DNA of 64,000 nt from Papaver somniferum (Eukaryota; Streptophyta; Magnoliopsida; Ranunculales; Papaveraceae), in assembly GCF_003573695.1 (NCBI RefSeq), contig NC_039362.1, forward strand, positions 199,246,585 to 199,310,584, written 5' to 3'. The notes below the pieces were generated by a model, which was given only the letters and a program-made list of their open reading frames with translations, searched no databases and had not been told where the DNA came from. Positions within the stretch are counted from its first letter, which is position 1, and every line of letters starts with the position of its first letter. Positions 24,443 through 35,279 of this stretch are shown one piece after another. The position numbers were made by a program, and so were the translations under genes.

Positions 24443-24994
24443 GGGTTTACTGTATTCCTTCGTTTGCATATATGATGAGGACTTGAAAACGGCTGCTTTA
24501 ATTTCCTAGTAAAGGGCAAGGACTGGCCATACAAGATAAGGGTTCGGATTTCATCACCGTTCTCTTCTTGCCCTCCTTAGGAACACGAAACCAAACGCGA
24601 ACCTAAGACCAAAATTTTGACTAGAACGAGACCTATAGGGTAACGAGCTTAATAGGAAAGTCATTCGAAGAATATTGGTTACTCTTTTGAGCATACTTCG
24701 AAGTTCTTGACGGTTTCTGTGAGTTGAATGCGTGACTGCGCCGCCTTGTAACCGGTGAGGCCTTGGGTATCAAAGATCCACTGAGCTTCCCTCGCCTTGA
24801 TTCAACTTACTTTGACTCAGATTGATTCCAGAGGGGTTTTCTCAGATTGTAACGAGTTCCTTTTCGAAAGAATAGAAGCTGGTCTAGTGACAATCTAAGT
24901 GGAGCCATCATGCTTTTTGTTTGCTAGAAATTTAAGTTTGTTTTAGTCGAGTCATCCTTGTTTGTGATTGTGTAGAATTCCCTTGCAATTAAGA
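24443..24994 (+). other. Element F leader remnant
   Basis: Untranslated leader, homologous in reverse orientation to about 15710-16280 of element C, up to the ATG at 24995. The last part before the ATG (TTGTTTGTGATTGTGTAGAA) is shared with element C, so both ORFs start from the same leader. No gene seen. Confidence 0.7.
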
Positions 24995-26662
24995 ATGTCG
25001 AACTGGTATGATAGAAGACAATACAATGATTATCGACTTGAGTTTGAATATGGACATCATCCTTTTTATGACCATGTTGGGAATAGTGGTTGGGAACGCC
25101 ATCCTTTGGAAGGATATGGGTCATACCCTGGTGATCCCAATTACTATCCGCACATGCATCAGTATTACGAGCAAGAAGATTCTAGTACTAGTTCTTCGTC
25201 TCTAGAGGATACAATCAAACTATTGAAAAGTAGTCCTTTTTATGATCCCTCTGTTCCTATTCCTCCTTTAGAAGAGTCCCTCAGGGAGTTAGCTGAGTCG
25301 ACGCGTAAGTTAGCTGAGATGAATAGTGTAATTATAGACGAAAGAACTACAATAATGAGTGAACTTTCTATAGGGGAATCCCTCAAGCTGATGGCTGAGA
25401 CGAACGAAAGACTTTCTCGAAATAATCTTACTTTCCAATATAGTGTTTCCAATAATACCCTTAAAAATGAGGATAGTTATTTGCATAATCAAGATGACGA
25501 GGTTAGAATTGGTAACACTATTTGTTTTGATGAGGTTCGATCAATTTCATGTTATTATAATGATGATTATGATGAGGATAGTATCGATGAAGAACATGAA
25601 ATATGTAGGCATAGTGATCAGGAAATGGTTACTCCAATTGAGCTTTACAATGATAATATTATTTCTAGTTCAAATCCAAATAATTTTAATAATTATTCAC
25701 CTATTCAAAAGGACGAGGATTTGACTAGAGATACTCTCGTTTTAGACGATGTAGTATTTCCTGTTTACAAATCCGATAATGATTTAGAGGAACGAGTTTA
25801 TTCTGAGAATAATGTTTTAGAGTCTAGCGATGTAGAAACAATAGTCTTAGACGAATAATATGAACTCGTAGAGATGAGTGAGGAGGAACCTGACTTAGAA
25901 GAATCAATTGACCATTTCCAGGAATCTGATGACCTAGAAATTAGGGAAGTTGTGACTAGTCTTTCTAGAGACACAGAAAACTCTAAGTTTGGGGGTGATT
26001 ATCATTCTCCATGTGCTTTAACTCTTAGAAAGTTCCCTCGTGTAGGACTTGACATTTATGCCTCAACCATATTACAAGATTATCTTCATACATGTTTTAC
26101 CGAACCTAATGATGTCCATAGAGAAGCTCAGTTGTTAGAAACCCATCCTCTGGTTGATGTGGTTAACCCAGGCTATGATACCAAGATTGACTTTGTTTTC
26201 CCATCAAAATCTTTTCTTCCAATTGTGGGAACATATGATTTTCAGATGTGTCGGATATTAAGTTTTGAGACTAAACCTAATTACTTTAGGATATTAGGGT
26301 CGACACATTTTCTTAAGAATGACCATTATTATGGTCAACTTTGTGAGTCAAATCTAATTGACTTAGAGGATCCCCAATTATTCAGGTTGTTGTTATGTGC
26401 TTCTAAGTTCTTAGTTGAGTTTTTCCAGACTCTAATACCTGAACCGGATCTTAGCTTTGAGGAAATCCAACCGATGAAAACCTTTTATTTAGACCCTTTT
26501 ATAGAGCCTGAACCTGAACTACAACTAGATGTAGTTGTCTTAAGCAAGGGTATGTTCGGTATCTTATTGGTCTGTTGCAGATTCCTCTTCTTGTGGGTAA
26601 CACTTTTTGATCCAGATGACCCGTAGTTATTCCGACTACTACTATATGATTCTATGTGGTGA
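24995..26662 (+). pseudogene. Element F orphan gag-like ORF (two in-frame stops)
   Basis: One frame of about 555 codons with stops at 25856-25858 (TAA) and 26624-26626 (TAG, where element C has CAG). The ATG at 24995 is chosen over an upstream non-ATG opening. N-terminus Tyr/His/Gly/Pro-rich (YGSYPGDPNYYPHMHQYYEQ); then a helical stretch with two related segments (SLRELAESTRKLAEMNS, SLKLMAETNERLSRNN); an acidic middle with NYSPIQKDEDLTRDT; then the C-terminal part shared with C (SRDTENSKFGG, DVVNPGYDTKIDFVFPS, GTYDFQMCRILSFETKPN, DPQLFRLLL). The N-terminal third differs from element C. No enzymatic motif seen; gag-like role inferred. Confidence 0.75.
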
Positions 26663-27937
26663 CTAATCCTTGCTTAGTCTGGCTGAAGACTTTAAACTTA
26701 GCACTTCTTGGGAGGTAACCCAATATTCATGCGACACGGTAATATCTTTCCTTATCTCTTTTGCTTCATTGGTAACAATTTCTCCTTGTTCATGCTTTTA
26801 ATTTCATCTTTAGAACATTGAGGACAATGTTAGATTTAAGTTTGGGGGTATGGGAGAAAGTTCTTAGTTGCAATAAATAAGCTCCAGAGCCTAGAAATTT
26901 ATGCATATTAAGGATAGCACTAACCAACCTAAGTGGATGGAAGCATTTTGATTGTAGGAGTTGAGGAACCAATCTGATTAGATGGCAACATCTAGAAGAG
27001 TCTATTCATAAAAGCACAGAGCTCAGGTGTTAGAAATAACATGATAGTTTCACCATATCTCGTTGAGTCCTTTTCACTTCTATTTTTATTTTATTTTGTT
27101 TTTAAACTATGTTTTTCTAAATGATAGGTGGGGCCCTCGATTCAAGTTGTTACCAATGCTAGGGTGAATTAGAGTGATTGAGATACCAAAAAAAAAGTTG
27201 AAAAAAAAAGAGAAAAAAAAAGAGATGAAAAAAAATGGTAGTTACCAAAAAGTTGAAAAAAAAAAAAAAATTGAGACCAGACCATTTGACCAAAAGGAAC
27301 AAATTCAATAAAGTCGACCACTGGTACCCTTGTATATGCCAGTTGTGTTGACCTAGAGTTAGGTTATCGACCACTGGTTCCCTTGTATATGCCAGTGTGT
27401 TGATATTAGTCAGACTAATATCTCAATCCATTAGGATAGGTTCATTTTGGCGGAGGCCTTCAGACAGATATGGGAAACGCTGTTCACTTAGTAAACATCA
27501 AAACCATCTATGTTTTTCTATATCCATCTTCTTGATCTATCCATGTGATTAGCTTTGACTCCGGATATTGATGTCCATAGTGCAACTATTTGAGTAGAGC
27601 TCTGTCACTTTATATGAATTTTAGTATGCTTGAGTGCAAACTCGTGTACAACAATTGGAATTTCGCATCAGGGTACTTCTTCTTGTAGTCAATAAGTATG
27701 CCAACCAAGGATATTCTTTAGTGCCTTCCAAGGTTCTGCGTAGATAGGTAAGGTCTGGAGTAAAGGTTTTGTGGGTATATCTCTTGTAAGCCCTCCGGAG
27801 ACAACACTCCGCCACTAGGGACACTTAGGGGTTTAAAGGCTTATTGCATACGCTAAACGATACCTGCGTCAGTGAGTTAGGATTTTATTTTATTTTATTT
27901 TGCTCGAGGACTAGCAAATAATAGGTTTGGGGGTATT
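26663..27937 (+). other. Element F 3' untranslated region
   Basis: Contains the stem-loop TTGGG-AGGTAA-CCCAA at 26708-26723, A-rich runs with G around 27187-27270, a short direct repeat with TCGACCACTGGT near 27315 and 27368, and the purine tract GGTTTGGGGGTATT at 27924-27937 beside the LTR. No gene seen. Confidence 0.7.
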
Positions 27938-29425
27938 TGATAGACACATTTTTGTGTCTAATTTATCTCGATTTTATATATTGATAGTGCTCATTTTTGT
28001 ACTTATTATGGTGTTTTATGTGTGTGTAGGTATTTTTGGCCAATAAACATTTTTGGAAAAATCTGCTTGAAAAGTTGCGCGGGGCACCCCCGGAGGAGAC
28101 TTGCTATTCGGACCCCTCAAACGGATAAGGGGAGACCAATTACTAAGGGGCATCCATTTCAGGGCAGTTGCTAAAGGGAGACCAACACAGGATAGGGGGA
28201 GGTCACTTTCTTCTCAAAATTCGAATATTTTTTTGGCGGGAAAAATAACCAGTGAGCAACCAAATTTTCGTTTGGATTTCGAAGATGTTTGAGTGAGATT
28301 CAATCGCTGAAATTTGCTGGGCTAGACGTGATTCAACTAAACAAGCCTGTTATGTGCGCTGGAATCAATCGAATTGGGCTGGATAATCCAAAATAAGGAA
28401 ACAGAGTTTGAGTTTTGTACAGGTCTCTGTTTGGGTTGATTTTTGGTAATTCAGGGAGACTAAACGCGTGAAATTGTTTCCTAAGGTAGTATTCTATCTA
28501 AGGAAGAGTTTAAGACAATCGGGAAAGCTCAGAATTGGCTAGGGAAGTCGGCAGAAGAGATTATTGCCGTGACTTGCACGTAAAGAAAAAGCGAGAATTA
28601 ATCGATATTTTTAGGTTTCCGAGTAGTATAAAAGGTGTGTTTAAGTCCCAGGAGAGGGAACGAAGTTATTGGAGCAGTCGCAGAGGAGTTAGAAACACTA
28701 CAGAGCCATATTGATCAAGTTGCAGGAAAACCCGTGTTTCTGCTGCTGCTGCTGCTGAAGAACAAGCGTTGCAAATAAGAACAGCGTCTCAAATTCGTAA
28801 CGCCGCTACAGTGACTTCTTTGTAACAGTCAGTCCTTTGTTTTGCAACCCCAATACATCGTTTCAAACATCCAGTGTTATAGTTTTTCATCTTTAATCAA
28901 CTTTTGAGCAACAACCATGTATTTTGAGCAGGTGATTAATATGAGGAGCTAAACCCCATTGCTGAGGCGATAGAGGAAGCTATTTTTCCAACAAGAAGTG
29001 GTATATCCTATTTTATTTATTTATTTGCAATTATTTTATGGTTATTTGCCTTGGTTGAAAATTGTTTGAATGATTTTTGTTAAGCAATTGTTATTTCTTT
29101 TGATAGAGCATACTTGGACCTAGGTTTTTGATGTTCTATGCTTCGGATTTACACTTGTTATTTTAAGAATCTACTTGTTGCAATAGTTAGAATCAACTTG
29201 AACGAGAAAATTGCATAAATATAATTATTGGGATTAAATCACTTTGAACTTGGAAAATAGTGGAATCTTATCCTTAGTGTTCTTTTAATATTGATATCAT
29301 CTTTGGTTGAGTTTGTGACAATTTTTAGTTTGTTTTCTATTTTAGTTTTAGAATTTAAGTCTATATTTTATCCTTCGCAAGTCTGAGAATCGAACCACTT
29401 TTACCACTATCTATAAACCACATCA
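27938..29425 (+). mobile_element. Element F 3' LTR
   Basis: 1,488 bp, TGATAGACAC to AACCACATCA, with TATAAAAG at 28627-28634. Nearly identical to 22090-23570; one visible difference is a longer CTG run near 28740. Followed by TAAGG. Confidence 0.9.
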
Positions 29426-29670
29426 TAAGGTTGTTGATATGTATGAGAATAGACATAAAGTCTGTATCCTAAGGATGGTTGGAAGTTGCCATAATGTTGA
29501 GGTTGAAAACCGTATTGATTGTTGTAATATGCTTGCTCTTGTCCACCATACATGGAAAACTGGTACCTGAAATAAAAATTATAGGAAACAAAGTTAGAAC
29601 AAAAAAAAAACAAAAAAAAATAAAAACAACTAAAGCTGCTCCGCTGCTCCCCGGCAGCGGCGCCAAAATT
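29426..29670 (-). pseudogene. E1 orphan ORF start and primer site, second copy
   Basis: Same content as 23571-23816: minus-strand ATG at 29551-29553, Tyr/Gly/Gln-rich N-terminus interrupted at TAAGG, and the tRNA-Asp type primer site at 29648-29665. This copy adjoins a complete LTR and is probably the original one. Confidence 0.8.
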
Positions 29671-32139
29671 TGATGCGTGTCGTAACCACAACAAATTAGT
29701 GAATATTTTTCTACTCAACTAACAAGTAATACGGTGGTAGTTAAGTTCATTCCCACGAGTAGAAAGAGATGTTAGTTGTCTTATAATGTCACAAAGGGCG
29801 GTTTTGGTTTAATATTTTAAAAGCAAAAGAAAGTAAATAAAACAATTAAAAGATAAAGGAAATCAATAAGAGAAATACGATCAAGGAATCCTTCTTTGTT
29901 GCAAAACAATGAGTCAAGTTATGTTCTTTTCCACTTTTTATTACTCACATATTATCACCAACCGTAGGGTAGCAGGTTCGCTTAGCAAACCCCAAAATTC
30001 CTCATTTCACTGAGTAACAGGTCTGCTTAGTTATCAGATTCTATTCAAAAGAACCACCTTGAGGTTCGCTTACAAGGTGTAATTCCCCGAACGCATTGAG
30101 ATTTATGAATATAGGTTTAGTACTAGTAATTAAATTCGGTTCGCTTGGTCTACTTTCTAGAGTTGTTTTCACACACAATTGCTCCACAGAATTCCTCTGC
30201 AAGGTCTCGTGTGTTTCTACTTGTGTAAAGAGTCAAGAAACGACTACTTATCCCCTAACTTTCACTAGCTTTAGGATGAGTTAACAAATCGATTTAGCAT
30301 GCATTTAAACAACCTATCAATCAACCATGAATGTATAAACATTCCTATTAGTAAAAACAAACGGTAATCATGTGAAAACTTCAAAGTAGATTTAAAACAA
30401 AACTCAAAACATGTCATGAACTAGGAACTCATCCTCAACCAATAAGAAAATTAGCTACTCATGCAAAGGAGTTCACACAAAGAAAAAAGAAAAGAGAAGT
30501 GTTGTGTGTGTAGAGGTGTGTAAAATATGTGCAGAGAACTTCTCTATTTATAGGCTTCAATTTGCTTGCAATCCTCTTAGGAATAGACTCCATTTCCTTA
30601 AGCAATTCAATTTCCAAGTTCAAGTCTTTATCAAATCCTACATCTTCTCTTTCCAAATCCAAGATCAATTTTTCATCCAATTCTAAACCCAAGTCTTCAA
30701 CTATGAGTCTAGAATACTCTTCACAAAATTCTGCAACTTTGGGTAGTCTGAAAAGTTCTCTGGATCACCGGAATCTGGACAGAAAGTCACCGCCGGCCAA
30801 TGGAATAGTTCTGTCATCGTCCGTTAACAATAACTGTCAATCTAACAGTCGTCGTTATTCAACAGGTCAAGGTCTGAGAGTCAGCCACTGAGTTAGCGGA
30901 TCTGAGTCTATCTAACTGATCTTACTCACGAGTTGGATCGGTCATCGGCGGCAACGAGTTGACTTGTCGGAGTAGAAAATACGACAGAGTCTCCTTTGTT
31001 TTTTTGGCATTTCCAGGCCAATTTTAGGCCGATTTAATGTCTTCTCATGTTAAGAATCCTAACATACATCTAATGCCACAAACTGCTATCAGTTAGTTCA
31101 CTCCTGCTACTGCAACTATCTCAACATATAGTCACCAGCAACCACCCTTTTCTACGGATTCAACTAACATCAAATGAGCTTCTCAATATCTCCATTCTCG
31201 ACCACCACCTTCTTGTTTTGAATCTCACCTAAGACTATTTCATTAACAACATCGATATCTCTTCTCGACTCACTGCAGCTCAGTCCCATTTTTCATTAGA
31301 AATCAATTCAACAGCATCATCAACACAACATTTGTTTTGCCGCTCAAACAAGCATCAACCCATGAGAATCCTCCCTGTTCTGTCAAACCCATCTCCTAAT
31401 TTCAATCACGACAGCAACAATATTTTCTTCTATCTTACAGTTTCTCGAACCAATACTCTGAACCTTTAACCCATTTCCGGCCACAAAACCCTTGTTTCAT
31501 CTTCCTCCTCTAGTGGAAGTAACACCAATTTCTTCTTCTAATTTTCAGATCGAGATCAAACCCAATCTAATTCTTATTGGTTTCATAGAAACAACATCTT
31601 CTTTATCTTAATTTCAACTCCACAACAAATCCTAGCCTCAATTTCTTCTCGATTCAACCTCTTTGAACCAACAACATCCAGTTCTCTCTCAATCTCTTAT
31701 TCTTCTCGATCTGTGGCTTAACAAAAACAACTTCAATTCACTCTCGGATTCAATCTCACGGCAATAGCAGTCGCTGTGCTGTTCTTTTTCAATTTCAGAG
31801 AAACGAAAATGTGATGAATGAGAGGAAAGTTGTCTCTCATGTAGGATTATGAGGTGGGTTGGATTTAGTACACCCCAGGGATAATAGGTGGTCACCTATG
31901 ATAAGGGCTAACCAAGTTGGCAGTCCCTTAACCTCAGCTCGATTCCGTATAGTGTTCGCCTATGAAATGACCATTTTGTCCTTCTTGACTCGATTTGGGT
32001 GATTTCTTCTTATTTTCTCCGTATGACTCCAAACTAGCTATAAAACTCAAAACACGCGTAAAATCCATAATTTACAAGAAAAATAGCAAAGAAAGCATAA
32101 CCAATAGATAGTAAATCGAGGTGTATTCTACACCTATCA
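29671..32139 (-). mobile_element. Shared middle LTR: 5' LTR of E1 and 3' LTR of E2
   Basis: 2,469 bp, TGATGCGTG to CACCTATCA, minus orientation, TATAAATA (minus) at 30545-30552. On its left side is a primer site (the E1 5' end), on its right a purine tract (the E2 3' end), so one LTR serves two internal regions. A minus-strand open frame at 30459-30692 lies across the TATA box and is not taken as a gene. Confidence 0.9.
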
Positions 32140-33814
32140 AATTCCCCCACACTTAGACTAAGCTAGTCCTCTAGCAAATCAAATTAAAACTTACAACTTC
32201 AAAGCGTTCCAGCGTCCCAAGCATCCAGAGAGCTATGAGGACATAGAGTTTCTGCATGCTACTAATAAGAAGTTATAAATACTAAAGAACATATTCTCAT
32301 TCTTAAATGTTGAGTGAGAAATAACCACACCATAATGATAGAACACGTTTTTGAGAAGCGATCAATAAGCATTTCTCCTCGACTTCTACCTCACCAAAAA
32401 GGATTTTATGATAATTGCACTCAAAAAGACGGATTTTCAATGGGTATCACATGTGTGCAGGTAGGAATGAAGAGAGAAATCCTGCAACATGTTGAATGGT
32501 GGGAAGGACAACTTCCGAAATATTTTAAAAACTCACATCTTTTAATATTTTGAAAAACCATTTTTCTGACAATCTCTAAGAAAGGAAATCAACCACTATT
32601 ATCGAGGATGGGATTACTTACTCACCTTCACATCCGATCGCCGATTATGATAACACCACTCTCACGGCATCCAATAGAAACGTCTTCCGCTCCTCATCTT
32701 CATCTTCTTGGTCTTCGTCTTTGGTTTCAACTATTGATGATAAACTTTTGAACTTCGTAAATCCTTGACAATTTGTAACCTTTTTTTACCTTAAATCCTT
32801 GTCGCTTGAAACATCCTTATAGATTTTCCTTCCACACGACTTATTAAATAAATAAAAATCCAAAACTTTCTCTTATCATCATTTTTCTTTTTTTTCAATT
32901 TCTCTTATCATCATTTTTTTTTAAAATTTTTTCTTATCATCATTTTTTTAATAAGAGAAATAATACAAAACGAAGTGAAATAAAACAAACCATGGCCATG
33001 AGAAAAGTACTTTACCGCTTGATTCTTCACAACTTGTATCGTCTCAAAATCATAAACTTCAATAATTCTCACCTTTTGATTTCTTTGCTCTTGTAAATAA
33101 GTCTTCTACTTGGATATCAAATTATGCTCATTATATTGTAAGTCTTCAACATATATAAAAAATTTGCTCGTTGTATGTTGCTTTACTTGAATTTGAAATT
33201 TGCTCTTTTTCTCGTTCCATTGCTTGTAAACCTTGAACGTCTTCAACTTTTCTTGTAGATTTTGATGTTGCTCCTTGTTGATGATGATGGTGTTTCTATG
33301 GACCCGTTGTTGTCGATAGAGAGAATGGTGCTAACTGCAAATCGAACTACAAGAAGGAGGTTTTCATCCATAGATGCCACCCTCATGATTGACAAAATTA
33401 GCACTCAAGAGATCAAAGAGTAGTGCTTCTATTGGTGGGAAGTTGGGTAGCTCACCATTATACCCGGAATTAACGTACGGTGACACACACTCAAAAGAAA
33501 CCTTTTTTAGTACGCAACAAAGAAAATTTGGTCGGTGCCTCACATGATATAAATACGGGTAGTCTCCACTAATGATTGATCAAAATAAATTTTTTAAATG
33601 CTTAACCACTCCGCCACACTTAAACCTTACATTGTCCTCAATGTAATTGAATCCTCCTAGTAAAGTCAAGGTGGAGAATTCTAACATGATATGGAACAAG
33701 AAAAATAAATAAACAAAAATAAAAAGAAAATGGTTAAGAAATACAAATCCTATGGGTTGCCTTCCATGAAGCGCTCGTTTTAAAGTCGACGACCCAACTT
33801 GGCTCTTGTAAAAT
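32140..33814 (-). other. E2 3' untranslated region
   Basis: Purine tract beside the LTR (32140-32153), the CTCTTATCATCAT repeats near 32867-32945, and a stem-loop ATGGA-AGGCAA-CCCAT (minus) at 33752-33767, with one arm base changed relative to E1. Compared with E1 it has an extra 150 bp or so at about 33205-33355 and lacks a stretch near 33580. No gene seen. Confidence 0.7.
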
Positions 33815-35161
33815 TCATTCCCTATATACTAATAATCTGAAAAAATTTGGATCCACCCATGGTACCTGTTTTGCACCCAATAGCTTCATACAAATGTTAG
33901 CACAAGAAAACAAAAGTGAAACTATTGCTCGATAGAAATTTCCCCCACACTTATTCTTTCCCACACTCGGAAGTGTATAAAGAACATAGAATTGGGAACT
34001 TTCATGGTTTCCTTTTGGCAAACCTGCATAGTGTTAGCATCAAGTGTTTCCAATGGTGGATATCTAGAAACAAAAGCATCCAAAAATACTTTCGAAGCCC
34101 ATACACTCAAACCAATAAGAGGTAAAGGAGAAGAATCAATATGCAAATGGTTAGACAAGCCTTGCACAATATCTTGTATCACGGAATCCTATTCATCTTT
34201 CAAAAATTCGAGTGAATTACTTACCTCTTGCATATCATGGTCCTCTATCAAACTATGCAACCATTCTTCGTCGTTTTTTAGCTTAACCAAAGTATTGGCA
34301 TCATTAAAATCATTGGAAAGTTCAATTGAGTCTTCCACAATATCATTCAATTCGGTTTCATTCTCTAGCATCACATTTTCAACATCTTCATCATCGAAAT
34401 CGGGCCATTCACTAAAATGATTTTCGTCGGTGTCGATTGTAAGATCTTTTTGAGGGTATTACACCGTTTATAACAATAGATAAGTCACACCCAATCTCCT
34501 CCTTTTGAATAGGCGAAGGATTGTTATTATGATCCGGAGTTGGAATAACTTCCTCATTGTTGGAATGCTCATACACTTCCGCGGACTCATATCTTTCCCT
34601 AAGGAATTTTTTCCAAGTACTAAATGCATCTTCCTCAAGCTCTACCTTTTGAATAGGTGGTTGATCATTATTAAGATCAAGGTTCGAGTAAGCTACACTA
34701 GTGTTATCAAAAGTCTCCAAAGGTTGGCCTTTTCCAACATAATCATCGATCAAATATTCATTACACACCACAGGCATATTAGTATAGTTATTACTTTGAA
34801 AGAAAAAATCTTATTTATCCCTCGCCTCCTTGTATTGATCAATGTCTCTTCGTAAATTGTTCACTCCCTCTTGAATTTGTTGCAGTGATTCGTTCTGACT
34901 TTGGTAATATTGAGTGATTTGTCCTTGAAGCTCTTCCATTATAGCACACATCTGATCTGCAAAACTAGAGAATTTTTGATCAAAAGCATAACTATCCTCC
35001 CATCCTTGTGTTTGTCCACTTACATACCCGTCATAAGGTTGTTGATATGTATGAGAATATCCATAAAGTCTGTATCCTAAGGATGGTTGGAAGTTTCCAT
35101 AATGTTGAGGTTAAAAACCGTATTGATTTTTGTAATATGCTTGCTCTTGTCCACCATACAT
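33815..35161 (-). pseudogene. E2 orphan gag-like ORF (several breaks)
   Basis: Homologue of the E1 frame, uninterrupted by insertions. The minus-strand ATG at 35159-35161 starts the Tyr/Gln-rich N-terminus. Breaks: TAA at 35111-35113, a stop after the EARDK segment near 34817, a frameshift near 34450, TAG at 34189-34191, and frame changes near 33990. The C-terminus again reads WVDPNFFRLLVYRE. More damaged than E1. The uninterrupted region proves where the F LTR entered E1. Confidence 0.75.
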
Positions 35162-35256
35162 AGAAAACTGGTACCTGAAATAAAAATTCTAGGAAACAAA
35201 GTTAGAACAAAAACAAAAAGAAAATAAAATAAAAACAACTAAAGCTGGTCTGCTGC

Positions 35257-35274
35257 TCCCCGGCAGCGGCGCCA
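35257..35274 (-). promoter_or_regulatory. E2 primer binding site (tRNA-Asp type)
   Basis: Minus strand TGGCGCCGCTGCCGGGGA, five bases inside the LTR that starts at 35280. Differs at a single position from TGGCGCCGTTGCCGGGGA, the plant tRNA-Asp type site as I recall it. Confidence 0.85.
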
Positions 35275-35279
35275 AAATT

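Larger units (their letters stand above)
24443..29425 (+). mobile_element. Element F: non-autonomous Athila-like element, 5' part missing
   Basis: Plus-orientation internal region followed by a complete LTR (27938-29425) and TAAGG (29426-29430). The roughly 0.5 kb that should carry the primer site and early leader is absent; the internal region is fused to an E1-type LTR fragment at 24442/24443. The coding content matches element C, with no pol domains. Confidence 0.8.

Noticed and set aside
28735..28765. CTG run differing between the F LTRs
   Set aside because: Ordinary microsatellite length change.
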